Positions 18,214 through 26,459 of a stretch of DNA of 64,000 bases are shown here, one piece after another (within the stretch, counting starts at the first letter, position 1; the number at the start of each line of letters is the position of its first letter). Position numbers and translations under genes: made by a program. Source of the stretch: Bog-473 sp963807775. GTDB taxonomy: Bacteria > Actinomycetota > Acidimicrobiia > Acidimicrobiales > RAAP-2. Below the pieces are notes generated by a model, which saw only the letters and a program-made list of their open reading frames with translations, searched no databases and was not told the origin of the DNA. Where the stretch lies: NCBI GenBank assembly GCA_963807775.1, contig CAWECY010000018.1:124001-188000 (forward strand), read 5' to 3'.

Positions 18214-19008
18214 TCAGCCAGCCGGAGGCGGGCGCCCGGACTCGGCACTCCCGGCCGCGTCGACTGGTCGGAAGCTGAGGATGGCGTCGAAGACCTCCGC
18301 GGCGGCCCGCACGGTGTGGAGGGCGCTGACGCCCATGAGCGACTCGTGGCGCGGCTCCAGCGGGAGGCCGTCGATCAGGGCGTAGAGATCTCGGGTGTGC
18401 TGCTGGTCGACGTGGGCATGTCGTCGAATGGTGCGGAACGCCTCAGTGGAGTATCCCGTCGCCCTCTGCAGGCGGTCTGCGAAGTTCTGCTGCGGCGCAT
18501 GCCCCTCCACGACCGCCATGTGCCCGAGCAGCGAGACGGGGTGCACGTGGCGGAGCCAGTAGTACTGGGCGCCGACCAGTTCTGCCACCGGGGGTGGCGG
18601 GATCTGGTCTAGGGCGGTGTCGGGATCCGTCCCGGTGGCCGCGAGGTCTTCGAGGATCCACTGGTCGTGACCGCGCTCCTCGACGGCGTGGTGCGCCAGG
18701 TACGGCACCATGGCGGCCGCCACCTCGTCATCGGTGGCGAGCGCGCGGGCCCGCTCGAGGGCGGCCTCCAACAGGGGGGCGGCAGAACGGACGACGCCGT
18801 GCATGGTCACCAGGTAGCCGGGGTAGAGGCGTCGCACCTCCCGATGGCACCACAGACGCTCACTGGCCTGGCGCAGGAGTGGGTAGGCGCAGTCGATCTT
18901 GACCCGCAGGACCTGGCTGGGTGTAAGACGTTCCACCGGGGCCGTCGAACGTCGCGCCGTGCGCGGCTCTGGCTCTGCGAGGGGCGCCGGCGCCACGGGT
19001 GCGTGCAT
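18214..19008 (-). CDS. Haem-oxygenase-like diiron (HDO) redox protein
   Basis: A 264-residue, all-helical protein of the iron-containing redox enzyme / TenA-PqqC superfamily. Candidate metal ligands are Glu110/Glu111 and His114 in AVEERGHDQW, Glu168-His170 in VVEGH, and His199/Asp201/His204 in HAHVDQQHTRDLY. The spacing matches the HDO pattern of an ExxH helix and a late Hx(D/E)xxH helix. Known relatives use O2 to oxidise amino acids, fatty acids or peptide-linked residues. Its ATG at 19008 overlaps the stop of the upstream radical SAM gene (TGATG). This operon position suggests it oxidises the downstream 80-residue peptide or a free intermediate, which is inference. A longer frame from 19086 overlaps that gene and is rejected. 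Confidence 0.82.
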   Translation of the reverse strand: MHAPVAPAPLAEPEPRTARRSTAPVERLTPSQVLRVKIDCAYPLLRQASERLWCHREVRRLYPGYLVTMHGVVRSAAPLLEAALERARALATDDEVAAAMVPYLAHHAVEERGHDQWILEDLAATGTDPDTALDQIPPPPVAELVGAQYYWLRHVHPVSLLGHMAVVEGHAPQQNFADRLQRATGYSTEAFRTIRRHAHVDQQHTRDLYALIDGLPLEPRHESLMGVSALHTVRAAAEVFDAILSFRPVDAAGSAESGRPPPAG

Positions 19009-20028
19009 CACCCCACCGTGCCCAGGGCTTCGAGCAGACGATCCGGGGACTCGTCGGACTCCATGCGCCCCACCATCGTCCAGCACACGTCGCAGATGCT
19101 GGCGAACCGCTGGTCGGCCAGATCCGAGAACCTCGGGTGTGCGGTCAGCGCTCCGACGCCGGCGTGTTCAATAGCCTGCAGGTACGGGTCGGCGTGGAAT
19201 CCCTCGACGGCGGCATCGATCCCGGGTGTGGTCTGGGCGCTGGTCCGCAGCGACCGAGGTCCGTGACCCATGATCACGCTCTCGTTGCAGCAGGCCGTGA
19301 CCACGCCGTCGTAGCGCACCATCGGAGAGGCCACCAGGGAGCACCGTCCGAAGTCGGCGCCGCGGGCGCGGGCCGTCTGGATGAACACTTGGGCGCCCCG
19401 ACCGGCGGTGAGCGCTGTGGTCGGGCGGATCTCCGCGTAGTCGTCGAACGAGCCGCCGAAGGCCGACCGGAGCAGGTCCCCGGCGCGCTCCACCATCCCG
19501 TCCTGATCGATGACCTGCACGACGATCCAGGCGTCGCTGGCCGCAATGGCCCGGGCGGCGCGGACGTAGTGCTCGTCCGGCACGCCGGCAGCGTGAAAGG
19601 CGTCGGTGCTCAGGAACACGGTGCTCGTGACGTCAAGCACCCGCTGGATCCAGGGAGGTGGCGCCGAACTCACCGCCCAGGTCCCGCTGGTGTAGATGAC
19701 CAGGCGGCGACCGGCCTCGTGAACCCGCCGCGCCACCAGCGACAATCCCCGGCGCTCGACGAAGGGCTCTCCGCCCGACACCCCGACGACCTCGAGCCCA
19801 GGCTTCGTGCAGAGCCAGTCGACGATCTGCTCGAAGAGCGGAAAGTCGGAGATGGTGGGGCTGTCGCGGCGCGAGTCGACCGAGCAGTGGGCGCAACCGA
19901 CGGGACAGCGGTCCGTGATGAAGAGGAGGGTGGATGCTCCACGAACCGTGCGGATCCTCTCGATGGTCCCTGCCGTGAGACGCGGTGGCGCCCCCGACCG
20001 CGTTAGCGAACAGCGTGTGGTCTTTCAC
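19008..20028 (-). CDS. Radical SAM protein with C-terminal Cys motifs, frameshift near the start
   Basis: A radical SAM enzyme of about 340 residues. The [4Fe-4S]-binding motif CPVGCAHC (CX3CX2C) is preceded by STLLFITDR and followed by the GGEPF motif. Further Cys residues occur in GRCSLVASP, VTACCNE and ICDVCWTM, suggesting an auxiliary Fe-S (SPASM/twitch-like) domain. The frame holding these motifs has no start codon. The natural start is the GTG at 20028, overlapping the upstream stop as GTGA and giving VKDHTLFANAVG, which is one base out of frame. Removing one G from a five-G run (19991-19995 on the plus strand as CCCCC) joins the frames. So this is one gene with a +1 indel, probably a sequence error. 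It is coupled to both neighbours and probably modifies the peptide encoded at 17912-18154. Confidence 0.8.
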
Positions 20029-21203
20029 GGATCCACCATCACGAGGGGTTGGGGTTGCGCGACATCGGCCCCGGGATACCCAAGGGTGACCAGCTCTGCG
20101 TAGCGAGGTAGGGCGAAGCGCTGCACGAAGGATCGGGCGCCACCGGCCACGACGAAGCTCTCCACGGTCTTCTCCACCGTCTTTGAGGCGGGGCGGGACA
20201 TGGCGAGCTCGACTGCTTGGACCAGGGGCCCGTCGCCGGAGAGCTTCTGGCACGTGGAGCAGTAACCAGTACATGCCAGCGCACCCGAACCGAATCGCTC
20301 GTTGACATACTCGGGACCGAACGTACGCACGGCCCGCACCATGGGCGAGCGCAGCATCCGCTCCCGGACCTCCGGCCAGCCGTCGGTTGCGGCATGGCCG
20401 ATACGCAGGTGGTCGGGGGCTGGGCCTTCGAGGACGTCGTCGTTGCCACAAGCCAGGATGGTTCCGTCGTAACCGATGACCGGCCATGCCGAGAGGGAGC
20501 AGGGAAACGGCTCCACGCGGGCCGGGGCGGCGTACTCGGGCAGGGGGAACCACTCGGCGGCCCGCCCGATGGGGTTGATCCCGTTACAGAGCATCGGCAC
20601 CCGGTCGTCGAACCGTTGCCGGATGTCGTCCGTCGTCTCTTGCAGATACGGATCCCGTCCGTCGAGGCCCACGACGTGAATACTCACGTCGTGGCCGTCG
20701 GCCAATAGAGCCTCGATGACTCTTAGGACGTCTTCACGGGGCACCTCCCGCTCGTGGAAGACGTCCACACTGGCCGAGAAGTGGTCGAGCGCGTCGATCG
20801 CCCGCCGGATCGACGCCGGGATGCGACCGCCTCGGGCCCAGTACATGCCCGACAGCGCGGCTGATCGACATCCCGATCGGCGGGCGGTGATGGCTAGCTC
20901 CTCGAGGAGAGCGGGGCGCAAGAACGCCTCTCCGCCTGCGATGAAGGCCAGCTCGGGTCGATCGGTTGGCGTGAAGGTCCCGACGAAGCGGCGGAAGATG
21001 TCGGCCGACGCCTCTTCGCTCTGCATGGTCGAGTTCGTCCCGCAATGGGCACAGTGCAGGGGGCACCGGCGAGTGAGCCCCATGGCCAGACCCGCGGCAG
21101 GCACGGATCGGAGCGCCAGGATGTCGGCGAGGTGCACGTCAGCAGGCCCGTCCCATGCCGGCGAGCAGGGGAGATCCGACCACCGACCACCCCGGAGGAC
21201 CAT
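20025..21203 (-). CDS. Radical SAM/SPASM-like peptide-modifying enzyme (first gene of the operon)
   Basis: A 392-residue radical SAM protein. The cluster-binding motif CPLHCAHC places Cys47, Cys51 and Cys54, followed by AGGEAFLRP (the GGE motif). The C-terminal third has Cys235, Cys252 (ILACGND) and the triplet Cys311/315/318 in CTGYCSTC, the arrangement expected for auxiliary Fe-S clusters of SPASM/twitch domains that modify ribosomal peptides. It is the first of four same-strand genes with 4-base or 1-base overlaps to the next two, so the operon is tight. It lies 132 bases downstream of the aldo/keto reductase, and this gap probably holds the promoter. The ATG at 21203 lacks a strong ribosome-binding site. 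The reaction type (crosslink, epimerisation, other) cannot be read from sequence. Confidence 0.88.
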   Translation of the reverse strand: MVLRGGRWSDLPCSPAWDGPADVHLADILALRSVPAAGLAMGLTRRCPLHCAHCGTNSTMQSEEASADIFRRFVGTFTPTDRPELAFIAGGEAFLRPALLEELAITARRSGCRSAALSGMYWARGGRIPASIRRAIDALDHFSASVDVFHEREVPREDVLRVIEALLADGHDVSIHVVGLDGRDPYLQETTDDIRQRFDDRVPMLCNGINPIGRAAEWFPLPEYAAPARVEPFPCSLSAWPVIGYDGTILACGNDDVLEGPAPDHLRIGHAATDGWPEVRERMLRSPMVRAVRTFGPEYVNERFGSGALACTGYCSTCQKLSGDGPLVQAVELAMSRPASKTVEKTVESFVVAGGARSFVQRFALPRYAELVTLGYPGADVAQPQPLVMVDP

Positions 21204-21335
21204 TCGCGTCGACTCGCGATGCCCGGCAGCCTGCTGGTGACATGCCAGGTAGACGTGCTTTTGACCTGGCGGTTACATCACGGGTCCGAGTCCTAGACCG
21301 GCACCGTCTCGGCTGGGTGCTGATGGTGCGGCGAC

Positions 21336-22310
21336 TCAGCGGTCGACGGGTGACATGTCGGCGTAGCGGTCGCCCCGGGCCGGCGCCACCGCGTCGAGGA
21401 CGGCGAGGTCCTCGTCGGTCAGCTCGACGTCGAGAGCGGCGACGTTCTCCTCCAGGTAGGTGCGGCGCTTGGTACCCGGGATGGGCGCCACGTCGCGGCC
21501 CGCCGCGTGTACGAAAGCCAGGGCGACCTGCCCCGACGTGCACCCCTTGGCCTTGGCGAGCTGGTCGATGACCTCGACGATGGCGATGTTGTCGGCCAGG
21601 TTGTCGCCCTGGAATCGCGGCTGGTACCGACGGAAATCGGACTCGTCGAGATCGTCGAGCGTGCGCAGCTTGCCGGTGAGGAAGCCCCGGCCGAGCGGGC
21701 TGTAGGGCACGAAGCCGATGCCGAGCTCACGCAGCGTGGGAAGGATCTCAGCCTCGGGGTCGCGCGACCAGACGGAGTACTCGGTCTGGAGGGCCGAGAT
21801 TGGATGGACGGCGGAGGCCCGCCGGATGGTGGCCGGCGCCGCCTCGGACAAGCCGAGGTAGCGCACCTTGCCCAGTATGACCAGCTCGGCCATGGCACCG
21901 ACCGTCTCCTCGATCGGCGTGTCCGGATCGACCCGGTGCTGGTAGTAGAGGTCGATGTGGTCGACGCCGAGCCGCTGGAGCGACCCGTCGCACGACTGGC
22001 GCACGTACTCGGGACGGCCGTTGACCGAGCGCTTGGCCGGGTAATCGGGGTCACGCACGATCCCGAACTTGGTGGCGATGACCGCCTCGTCCCGGCGGCC
22101 GGCCAGCGCCTTGCCGACGAGGAGCTCGTTGGTATGCGGCCCGTACATGTCGGAGGTGTCGAAGAAGGTGACGCCCAGGTCGAGGGCGCGGTGAATGGTG
22201 GCGATCGACTCGGCGTCGTCCCGCGGCCCGTAGAAGTCGGACATCCCCATGCATCCCAGCCCCTGGCACGACACGGTGAGGCCCTGGGTCCCGAGGTTGA
22301 TCGTGTCCAT
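21336..22310 (-). CDS. Aldo/keto reductase
   Basis: An NADPH-dependent carbonyl reductase or dehydrogenase of the (beta/alpha)8-barrel AKR superfamily, 324 residues. The catalytic tetrad is visible as FFDTSDMYGPHTNE (Asp and Tyr), VIATKFG (Lys) and LYYQHRVDP (His). The protein resembles the AKR13/YajO-like group, with EYSVWSRDPE and IPGTKRRTYLEENVAA near the cofactor site. It is on the same strand as, and upstream of, the radical SAM operon but 132 bases away, so membership is uncertain. Three 35-bp repeat units lie 107-200 bases upstream of its ATG. Confidence 0.9.
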   Translation of the reverse strand: MDTINLGTQGLTVSCQGLGCMGMSDFYGPRDDAESIATIHRALDLGVTFFDTSDMYGPHTNELLVGKALAGRRDEAVIATKFGIVRDPDYPAKRSVNGRPEYVRQSCDGSLQRLGVDHIDLYYQHRVDPDTPIEETVGAMAELVILGKVRYLGLSEAAPATIRRASAVHPISALQTEYSVWSRDPEAEILPTLRELGIGFVPYSPLGRGFLTGKLRTLDDLDESDFRRYQPRFQGDNLADNIAIVEVIDQLAKAKGCTSGQVALAFVHAAGRDVAPIPGTKRRTYLEENVAALDVELTDEDLAVLDAVAPARGDRYADMSPVDR

Positions 22311-22416
22311 GAATGCCTTCCTGTCTTCTGACCCGGCGTTCGGTTCTGGGCGAGGCCCACCACCCTAACGATCGCCCTCGGTTGAGCCGACGGCGTCGAA
22401 TATCCTTCGTCCGTCC

Positions 22417-22511
22417 GTATTCGCGCCGGCACGGGGATCTATCGCGCTGCTGCATACGCGCCGGCGGGGCGATGTTCCTCAGAGCCGTATATGCGCCGGT
22501 GCGGGCACTCA
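22417..22511 (+). repeat. 35-bp-period repeat, locus 2 (three units)
   Basis: Three units start at 22417 (GTATTCGCGCCGGCACGGGG), 22452 (GCATACGCGCCGGCGGGGCG) and 22487 (GTATATGCGCCGGTGCGGGC), exactly 35 bases apart. About 20-25 bases are conserved (GYATAYGCGCCGGYRCGGG) and about 10 are variable. They match two units near 7.7 kb. They lie between two minus-strand genes, upstream of the aldo/keto reductase. An operator array is possible but unproven. Confidence 0.8.
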
Positions 22512-22612
22512 ATCGGAGTGCCTGCGGAGACGTCCGGCGCCTCCGCGAGGAGTTTGCGGTGCAAATCCGGCGGCGAGGCGACCGTTCGTCGAACGGCCCG
22601 GCCCCGCTGCGC

Positions 22613-23059
22613 CTAGCCCATGACGGGGTTGGTGGAGATCCGCTCCGCTCGGATGAAGACGGCGCAGCGACGCTCGGCGGCCATGACGCGGTCGAACTCG
22701 TCCCAGTCCTCGTGGCGGCCTCCGGCCGCCCGAAACACGGAACGGAGCAGTTCGGGCACGTCCAGACCGAGGTGAGCACCGTCGTCGGGGCCGACCAGGT
22801 CCACGGTCCCGCTCACGGCCACCCACTGAAAGCCGCTCTTGAACACAGCCGTCGCCTGCCGCACATCCCGCAGCAGTTGCAACTTGCGGGTTCCTCCTCC
22901 CACAACCGCACCGACGGCCGGAACACCGTCGACGGGGTCGTCGACGACCCCGGCGCTGACAACCGACGCATGCACGGATCCGTCCGGCCGCGCCACCGAG
23001 AGGACGGCCAGATTCTGGTCGGCGGCCGCCAGTTGCTTCACGTCGTCGAGGGTTGCCAT
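22613..23059 (-). CDS. Pyridoxamine 5'-phosphate oxidase-fold (PPOX/FDOR) protein
   Basis: A 148-residue split-barrel flavin- or deazaflavin-binding protein. LAVLSVARPDGSVHASVVSAGVVDD resembles the first strands of actinobacterial PPOX-class F420/FMN enzymes, and VAVSGTVDLVGPDD is a typical middle strand pair. Such proteins reduce or oxidise small molecules, or bind haem, and the substrate is unknown. The ATG at 23059 follows GGAAGGGG at a suitable distance; a GTG two codons earlier is less likely. It is monocistronic here, with the 35-bp repeat region beyond its 3' end. Confidence 0.75.
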   Translation of the reverse strand: MATLDDVKQLAAADQNLAVLSVARPDGSVHASVVSAGVVDDPVDGVPAVGAVVGGGTRKLQLLRDVRQATAVFKSGFQWVAVSGTVDLVGPDDGAHLGLDVPELLRSVFRAAGGRHEDWDEFDRVMAAERRCAVFIRAERISTNPVMG

Positions 23060-23315
23060 GCCCACACCCCTTCCGCTGGTCTGCCAGACCTTTTTGGCAG
23101 GCGTTACCTTTTTTGACCCTACGCCCCATACGAATCAAGCACTATGGGGATACCCACTACACAAGATGTAACGCCGCTCGAACTCTTCACAAGCGACCAG
23201 CGCAGTCTGCTCCACTTCGGAATCGGAGAACGCGCAGTCCTTCATTTCAGGGAATCTCTCATTTGATCGGGTAGCACCGTTCGCCGGCCCTGGGCGATCC
23301 TCCTATCCTGTAGAA

Positions 23316-23867
23316 GTGGCACCTGTTGTCGAAGAAATCGTTGCTCAGTGTCAAGCGGCTCTTAACGAGCACACGCCGTCCTTAGCTGTCCGGGACGTTC
23401 TCGCCGCGCTCGTCTGTGATAGCAGCAACCTAGAACAAGCACTCGGTCCGATCAGTCGTGGCGGTATTTTCACGCTGCATCGTGCCGCCGACCTGACACT
23501 GCTGCATGTGGCGTGGACGCCGGGAATGACGCTTTACCCCCACGAACATCGAATGTGGGCAGTGATCGGCATGTATGGCGGACAGGAGGACAATACATTC
23601 TTCCGTCGAATCCCAGGTAGCCTCGAACGAGCTGGCGGTCGAGAGTTACCCGCAGGCGAAGTTCTCGTCCTAGGTGACGACGCGATCCATTCAGTCGCCA
23701 ACTCCCGGAAGGAGTTCGCAGTGGCTCTGCACGTGTATGGAGGAGATTTCTTCTCGGTTGAACGTTCGGAGTGGGACTTCGAGACCTACGCGGAACGCCC
23801 GCGTGATTTTGAACGCACTCAGCGCCTCTTCGACGAGGCCAACGCCCGCTGGTTCGAACGCTCCTGA
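23316..23867 (+). CDS. Cupin-fold, cysteine-dioxygenase-like metalloenzyme
   Basis: A 183-residue double-stranded beta-helix protein. The metal-binding strand TLYPHEHRMWAVIGMYGGQEDNTFF supplies HxH, and DDAIHSVANSRKEFAVALHVYGGDF supplies the later His, as in predicted metal-dependent enzymes of the cysteine dioxygenase type. The start is GTG at 23316. Codon use here is clearly less GC-biased than in the core genes, marking the start of the accessory island. No pathway partner adjoins it. Confidence 0.72.
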   Translation: MAPVVEEIVAQCQAALNEHTPSLAVRDVLAALVCDSSNLEQALGPISRGGIFTLHRAADLTLLHVAWTPGMTLYPHEHRMWAVIGMYGGQEDNTFFRRIPGSLERAGGRELPAGEVLVLGDDAIHSVANSRKEFAVALHVYGGDFFSVERSEWDFETYAERPRDFERTQRLFDEANARWFERS

Positions 23868-24329
23868 TCGAAGGGTCAGAGCACAGTGTCCCCGGACATT
23901 GGTTTCGGACGCACCTAGACCCGACGGATTGGTTCCCCCCCTGCCTGCGACGCTTCCGTAGGACCAGAGCCAAGCTCAAAGGCGAGCGAGCACAGCTTTC
24001 CTGAGTGCGGGAGGCTTGTTGACGATGGATGGGGTCGGAGAGCTGCGGACAGTGACTCCCAAATCTTCGCTGTGACAGCCTTCGTGGCCTTGCGGCTCGC
24101 GTTCTCCACTGTCAATGATGCGTTTGGCGTTGGTCCTGACACTGCTCTTCAGGCGGCTGCTCCGAAAGCAGTCGTGGATGCAATCGGATTTGGACGCTCC
24201 ACTCAGACTTGAATGATCTCGATGCCCCAGTTCGTCGGGCGGAGGCGGGGTCGGACTGCTTGGTAGCCGGCAATCCTGAGCGGTCAGTGCGAACTATCTT
24301 CGGTCGAGGTCCCGATCGGAGGCACCACC
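23868..24329. other. Intergenic region without a recognised gene
   Basis: About 460 bases of moderate GC between the cupin gene and the interrupted DHFR-like gene. Several short frames occur on both strands, none with a good ribosome-binding site or a recognisable product. GGAGG just before 24330 belongs to the next gene. Confidence 0.4.
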
Positions 24330-24886
24330 ATGGCCAAGCTCATCTACGTGGCGAACACGTCGCTCGACGGATACTCCGAGGACCGGGACGGTGGCATCGA
24401 TTGGGGTGCCCCTGATGAGGAGTACTTCGGTTTCATCAATGACCTTGAGCGCTCCGTCGGCACCTATCTCTACGGACGCCGCATGTATGAGGCGATGATC
24501 TTCTGGGAGACCGCACCCGTCGCTGACCAGCCGCCCTGGGTCGTGGACTTCGCCAACATCTGGCGAGCGGCCGACAAGGTCGTTTTCTCGAAGACCCTGA
24601 CATCGGTGTCAAGCGGTAGGACGACCCTTGAACCGGAGTTCAACGTCGAGGCGATTCGGCGGATGAAGGCTGTGGAATCCCACGATCTCACGGTGGGCGG
24701 AGCTGATCTCGCTGCCCAAGCGTTCGGGGCGGGCTTGGTGGACGAGTGCCACTTCTTCTTCTGGCCAATCGTGCTAGGAGGCGGCAAACACGCCCTCCCA
24801 AGGCACGCGCGTCTCGACCTTCAACTGCTCAATGAGCGGCGCTCTCGCAGCGGAGCGGAACCTGTCAAGCGATTTGAGACACCTTC

Positions 24887-25903
24887 TTATGACGCCTTCT
24901 GTGCAAGCTCCTCGGCCGGCACAGGCTCGTTGATCCAGGCCACGGTCGGCAGCTTCGGAGGCTGCGGCCGGCGGTGGCTGAACCGGACCGGGTTCGCGGC
25001 ATAGGCCGCATCGAGGGTCTCGGCCCGTTGGGACCGAACCTCCTCCGCGGTGCCGTAGTGCACCGATGCCGGCGTGTGATAGCCGATGCCTGAGTGGCGG
25101 TGCTCGTGGTTGTAGGAGGCGAAGAAGGCCTCGCAGAACGCCCGGGCGTCTTGGATGCAACCGAAGCGTTCGGGGAATGTCGGGCAGTACTTGAGGGTCT
25201 TGAACTGCGCCTCGCTGTAGGGATTGTCGTTGCTCACGTGGGGCCGGCTGTGGCTGCGGCCGATGCCGAGGAACGTGAGCAGCTCGGTCACCGGGTTCGA
25301 CGTCATCGACGAACCGCGATCCGCGTGGATGGTGAGCTGGTCCGGCGGGACCCGGTGACGCGCCACGGCGTCGGCGATGAGCTCCTTGGCCAGCTCGCCC
25401 GATTCGGAGGGCGCCACGCACCAAGCCACGACATAACGGCTGAAGATGTCGAGGACGACATAGAGGTCGTAGTACTCGCCGCGCTTTGGGCCCTTCAGCT
25501 TGGTGATGTCCCAGGACCACACGACGAGCGGGCGGTCGGCGACGAGCTCGGGCTTGACCTTGGCCGGGTGCGTCGCCTGACGGCGGCGCTCGCGCACCTC
25601 GTTGTTCGCCCGCAGGATCCGGTAGTAGCTGGACTCGGAGGCCAGGTAGACGCCCTCGTCGAGGAGCGTGAAGTAGACCTGGGCGGGCGAGCAGTCGGCG
25701 AAGCGCTCCGAGCGCAGCACCGCGAGCACGGCCTCGACCTCTTCGTCGGTCAGCTTGTTCGGCGGAGCCGGCCGGGGCTTGCGTTCGGTCGTGCGGCACG
25801 GTTTCAGCCTGCGGTAATGGCTGGCCCGGGCCCGCCCGACGGCGACACAGGCGCTCTTGGTGCCGAGCAGTGGCTCGACCACGGCGAAGCACTCGTCGAT
25901 CAC
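24887..25903 (-). CDS. IS3-family transposase OrfB (DDE integrase)
   Basis: The catalytic subunit of an IS3-type transposase, 338 residues. After an HTH_21-like region come the retroviral-integrase core acidic residues: Asp in WSWDITKLKG, Asp in IHADRGSSM and Glu in NPYSEAQFKTLKY. I place its start at the GTG at 25903, which overlaps the orfA stop as GTGA, so it may be made by re-initiation or as an OrfAB fusion by ribosomal frameshifting, as is common in the family. The frame is intact to its stop. Confidence 0.9.
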   Translation of the reverse strand: MIDECFAVVEPLLGTKSACVAVGRARASHYRRLKPCRTTERKPRPAPPNKLTDEEVEAVLAVLRSERFADCSPAQVYFTLLDEGVYLASESSYYRILRANNEVRERRRQATHPAKVKPELVADRPLVVWSWDITKLKGPKRGEYYDLYVVLDIFSRYVVAWCVAPSESGELAKELIADAVARHRVPPDQLTIHADRGSSMTSNPVTELLTFLGIGRSHSRPHVSNDNPYSEAQFKTLKYCPTFPERFGCIQDARAFCEAFFASYNHEHRHSGIGYHTPASVHYGTAEEVRSQRAETLDAAYAANPVRFSHRRPQPPKLPTVAWINEPVPAEELAQKAS

Positions 25904-26346
25904 CGCTTCGGCTCCTCGCCTGACTGCTGGTCCGTCTCCGGAGTGCTCTGCGCCAGCAGCTGCGCCAAGAGCTCCGATGCTTTTCCCTGGGCCTCGAGCG
26001 CCGTGCGGTGGCGAGCCAGCTGGTCCTCGAGCTTGGCGTTGCGCCGACGCAGAACTTCGAGCTCGCGCTCGGCCGCCGAGCGCTTCTTTCGGTGCTTGGG
26101 TGCGAGTCCCGAGAGGGCACCGACGTCTCGGGCCCGCTGCCACTCGACGATGTGGCTCGAGTACAGGCCCTCTCGGCGCAGCAGCGCTCCCTTGCCCCCG
26201 TCCTCGGTGATCTGCTCGTACTCCTCCAAGATGGCCAGCTTGTAGTCGGCGCTGAACTGGCGCCGCTTGGGTCTTGCCGCCGGATTGTCTTCGGCCACGG
26301 CCCCATTCTGGGCGCGTGTCGTCACAGGTGCTGATGTCATGGTCAT
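25900..26346 (-). CDS. IS3-family transposase OrfA (helix-turn-helix)
   Basis: A 148-residue DNA-binding partner of OrfB. RRQFSADYKLAILEEYEQI begins the HTH_Tnp_1 domain and LYSSHIVEWQRAR supplies the recognition helix. The rest is a Leu/Glu-rich coiled coil (ERELEVLRRRNAKLEDQLAR). The ATG at 26346 lies about 70 bases inside the right terminal repeat. The first 20 residues are low complexity and the true start may be slightly downstream. Confidence 0.88.
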   Translation of the reverse strand: MTMTSAPVTTRAQNGAVAEDNPAARPKRRQFSADYKLAILEEYEQITEDGGKGALLRREGLYSSHIVEWQRARDVGALSGLAPKHRKKRSAAERELEVLRRRNAKLEDQLARHRTALEAQGKASELLAQLLAQSTPETDQQSGEEPKR

Positions 26347-26459
26347 TTGGTCTACGTGTTCCTGACTCGCCCTGGTGGGATGGTGGGCTACTGCCGGTGT
26401 CTCACGTCAGCCTGACAGACAGGGGAGTCGCCCACCTTCACTACCGCATCACCCAGTGA

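Larger units (their letters stand above)
24863..26417 (-). mobile_element. IS3-family insertion sequence, 1,555 bp
   Basis: Imperfect terminal inverted repeats: left TGTCAAGCGATTTGAGACAC and, read inward from the right end, TGTCAGGCTGACGTGAGACA, each continuing into CC. The ends are TG...CA as usual for IS3. It encodes an OrfA helix-turn-helix protein and an OrfB DDE integrase on the minus strand and lies inside a DHFR-like gene. No unambiguous 3-4 bp target duplication is visible next to these ends (a GGA occurs on both sides a few bases out). Confidence 0.85.
24330..26459 (+). pseudogene. DHFR/RibD C-terminal-like reductase, interrupted by an IS3 element
   Basis: A YyaP/YwjB-type dihydrofolate-reductase-like protein. 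The N-terminal part (24330 to about 24854) reads MAKLIYVANTSLDGY, then DLTVGGADLAAQAFGAGLVDE and VLGGGKHALPRHARLDLQLLNERR, which is characteristic. The family's final strand is missing there, but DRGVAHLHYRITQ and a stop occur at 26418-26459, on the far side of an IS3-family element. Joining the two gives the expected ending (NERR..SGVAHLHYRI). The frame at 24330 continues into the IS for 50 codons of junk. A good GGAGG precedes the ATG at 24330. The gene is therefore inactivated by insertion. Confidence 0.88.

Noticed and set aside
22417..22511. CRISPR array
   Set aside because: Only three degenerate units with about 10-base gaps, no cas genes, and a related pair elsewhere without spacers of normal length.
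24774..26306. A 510-residue minus-strand frame across the IS3 element
   Set aside because: It is an out-of-frame reading of orfA/orfB. The DDE residues are found only in the orfB frame used here.
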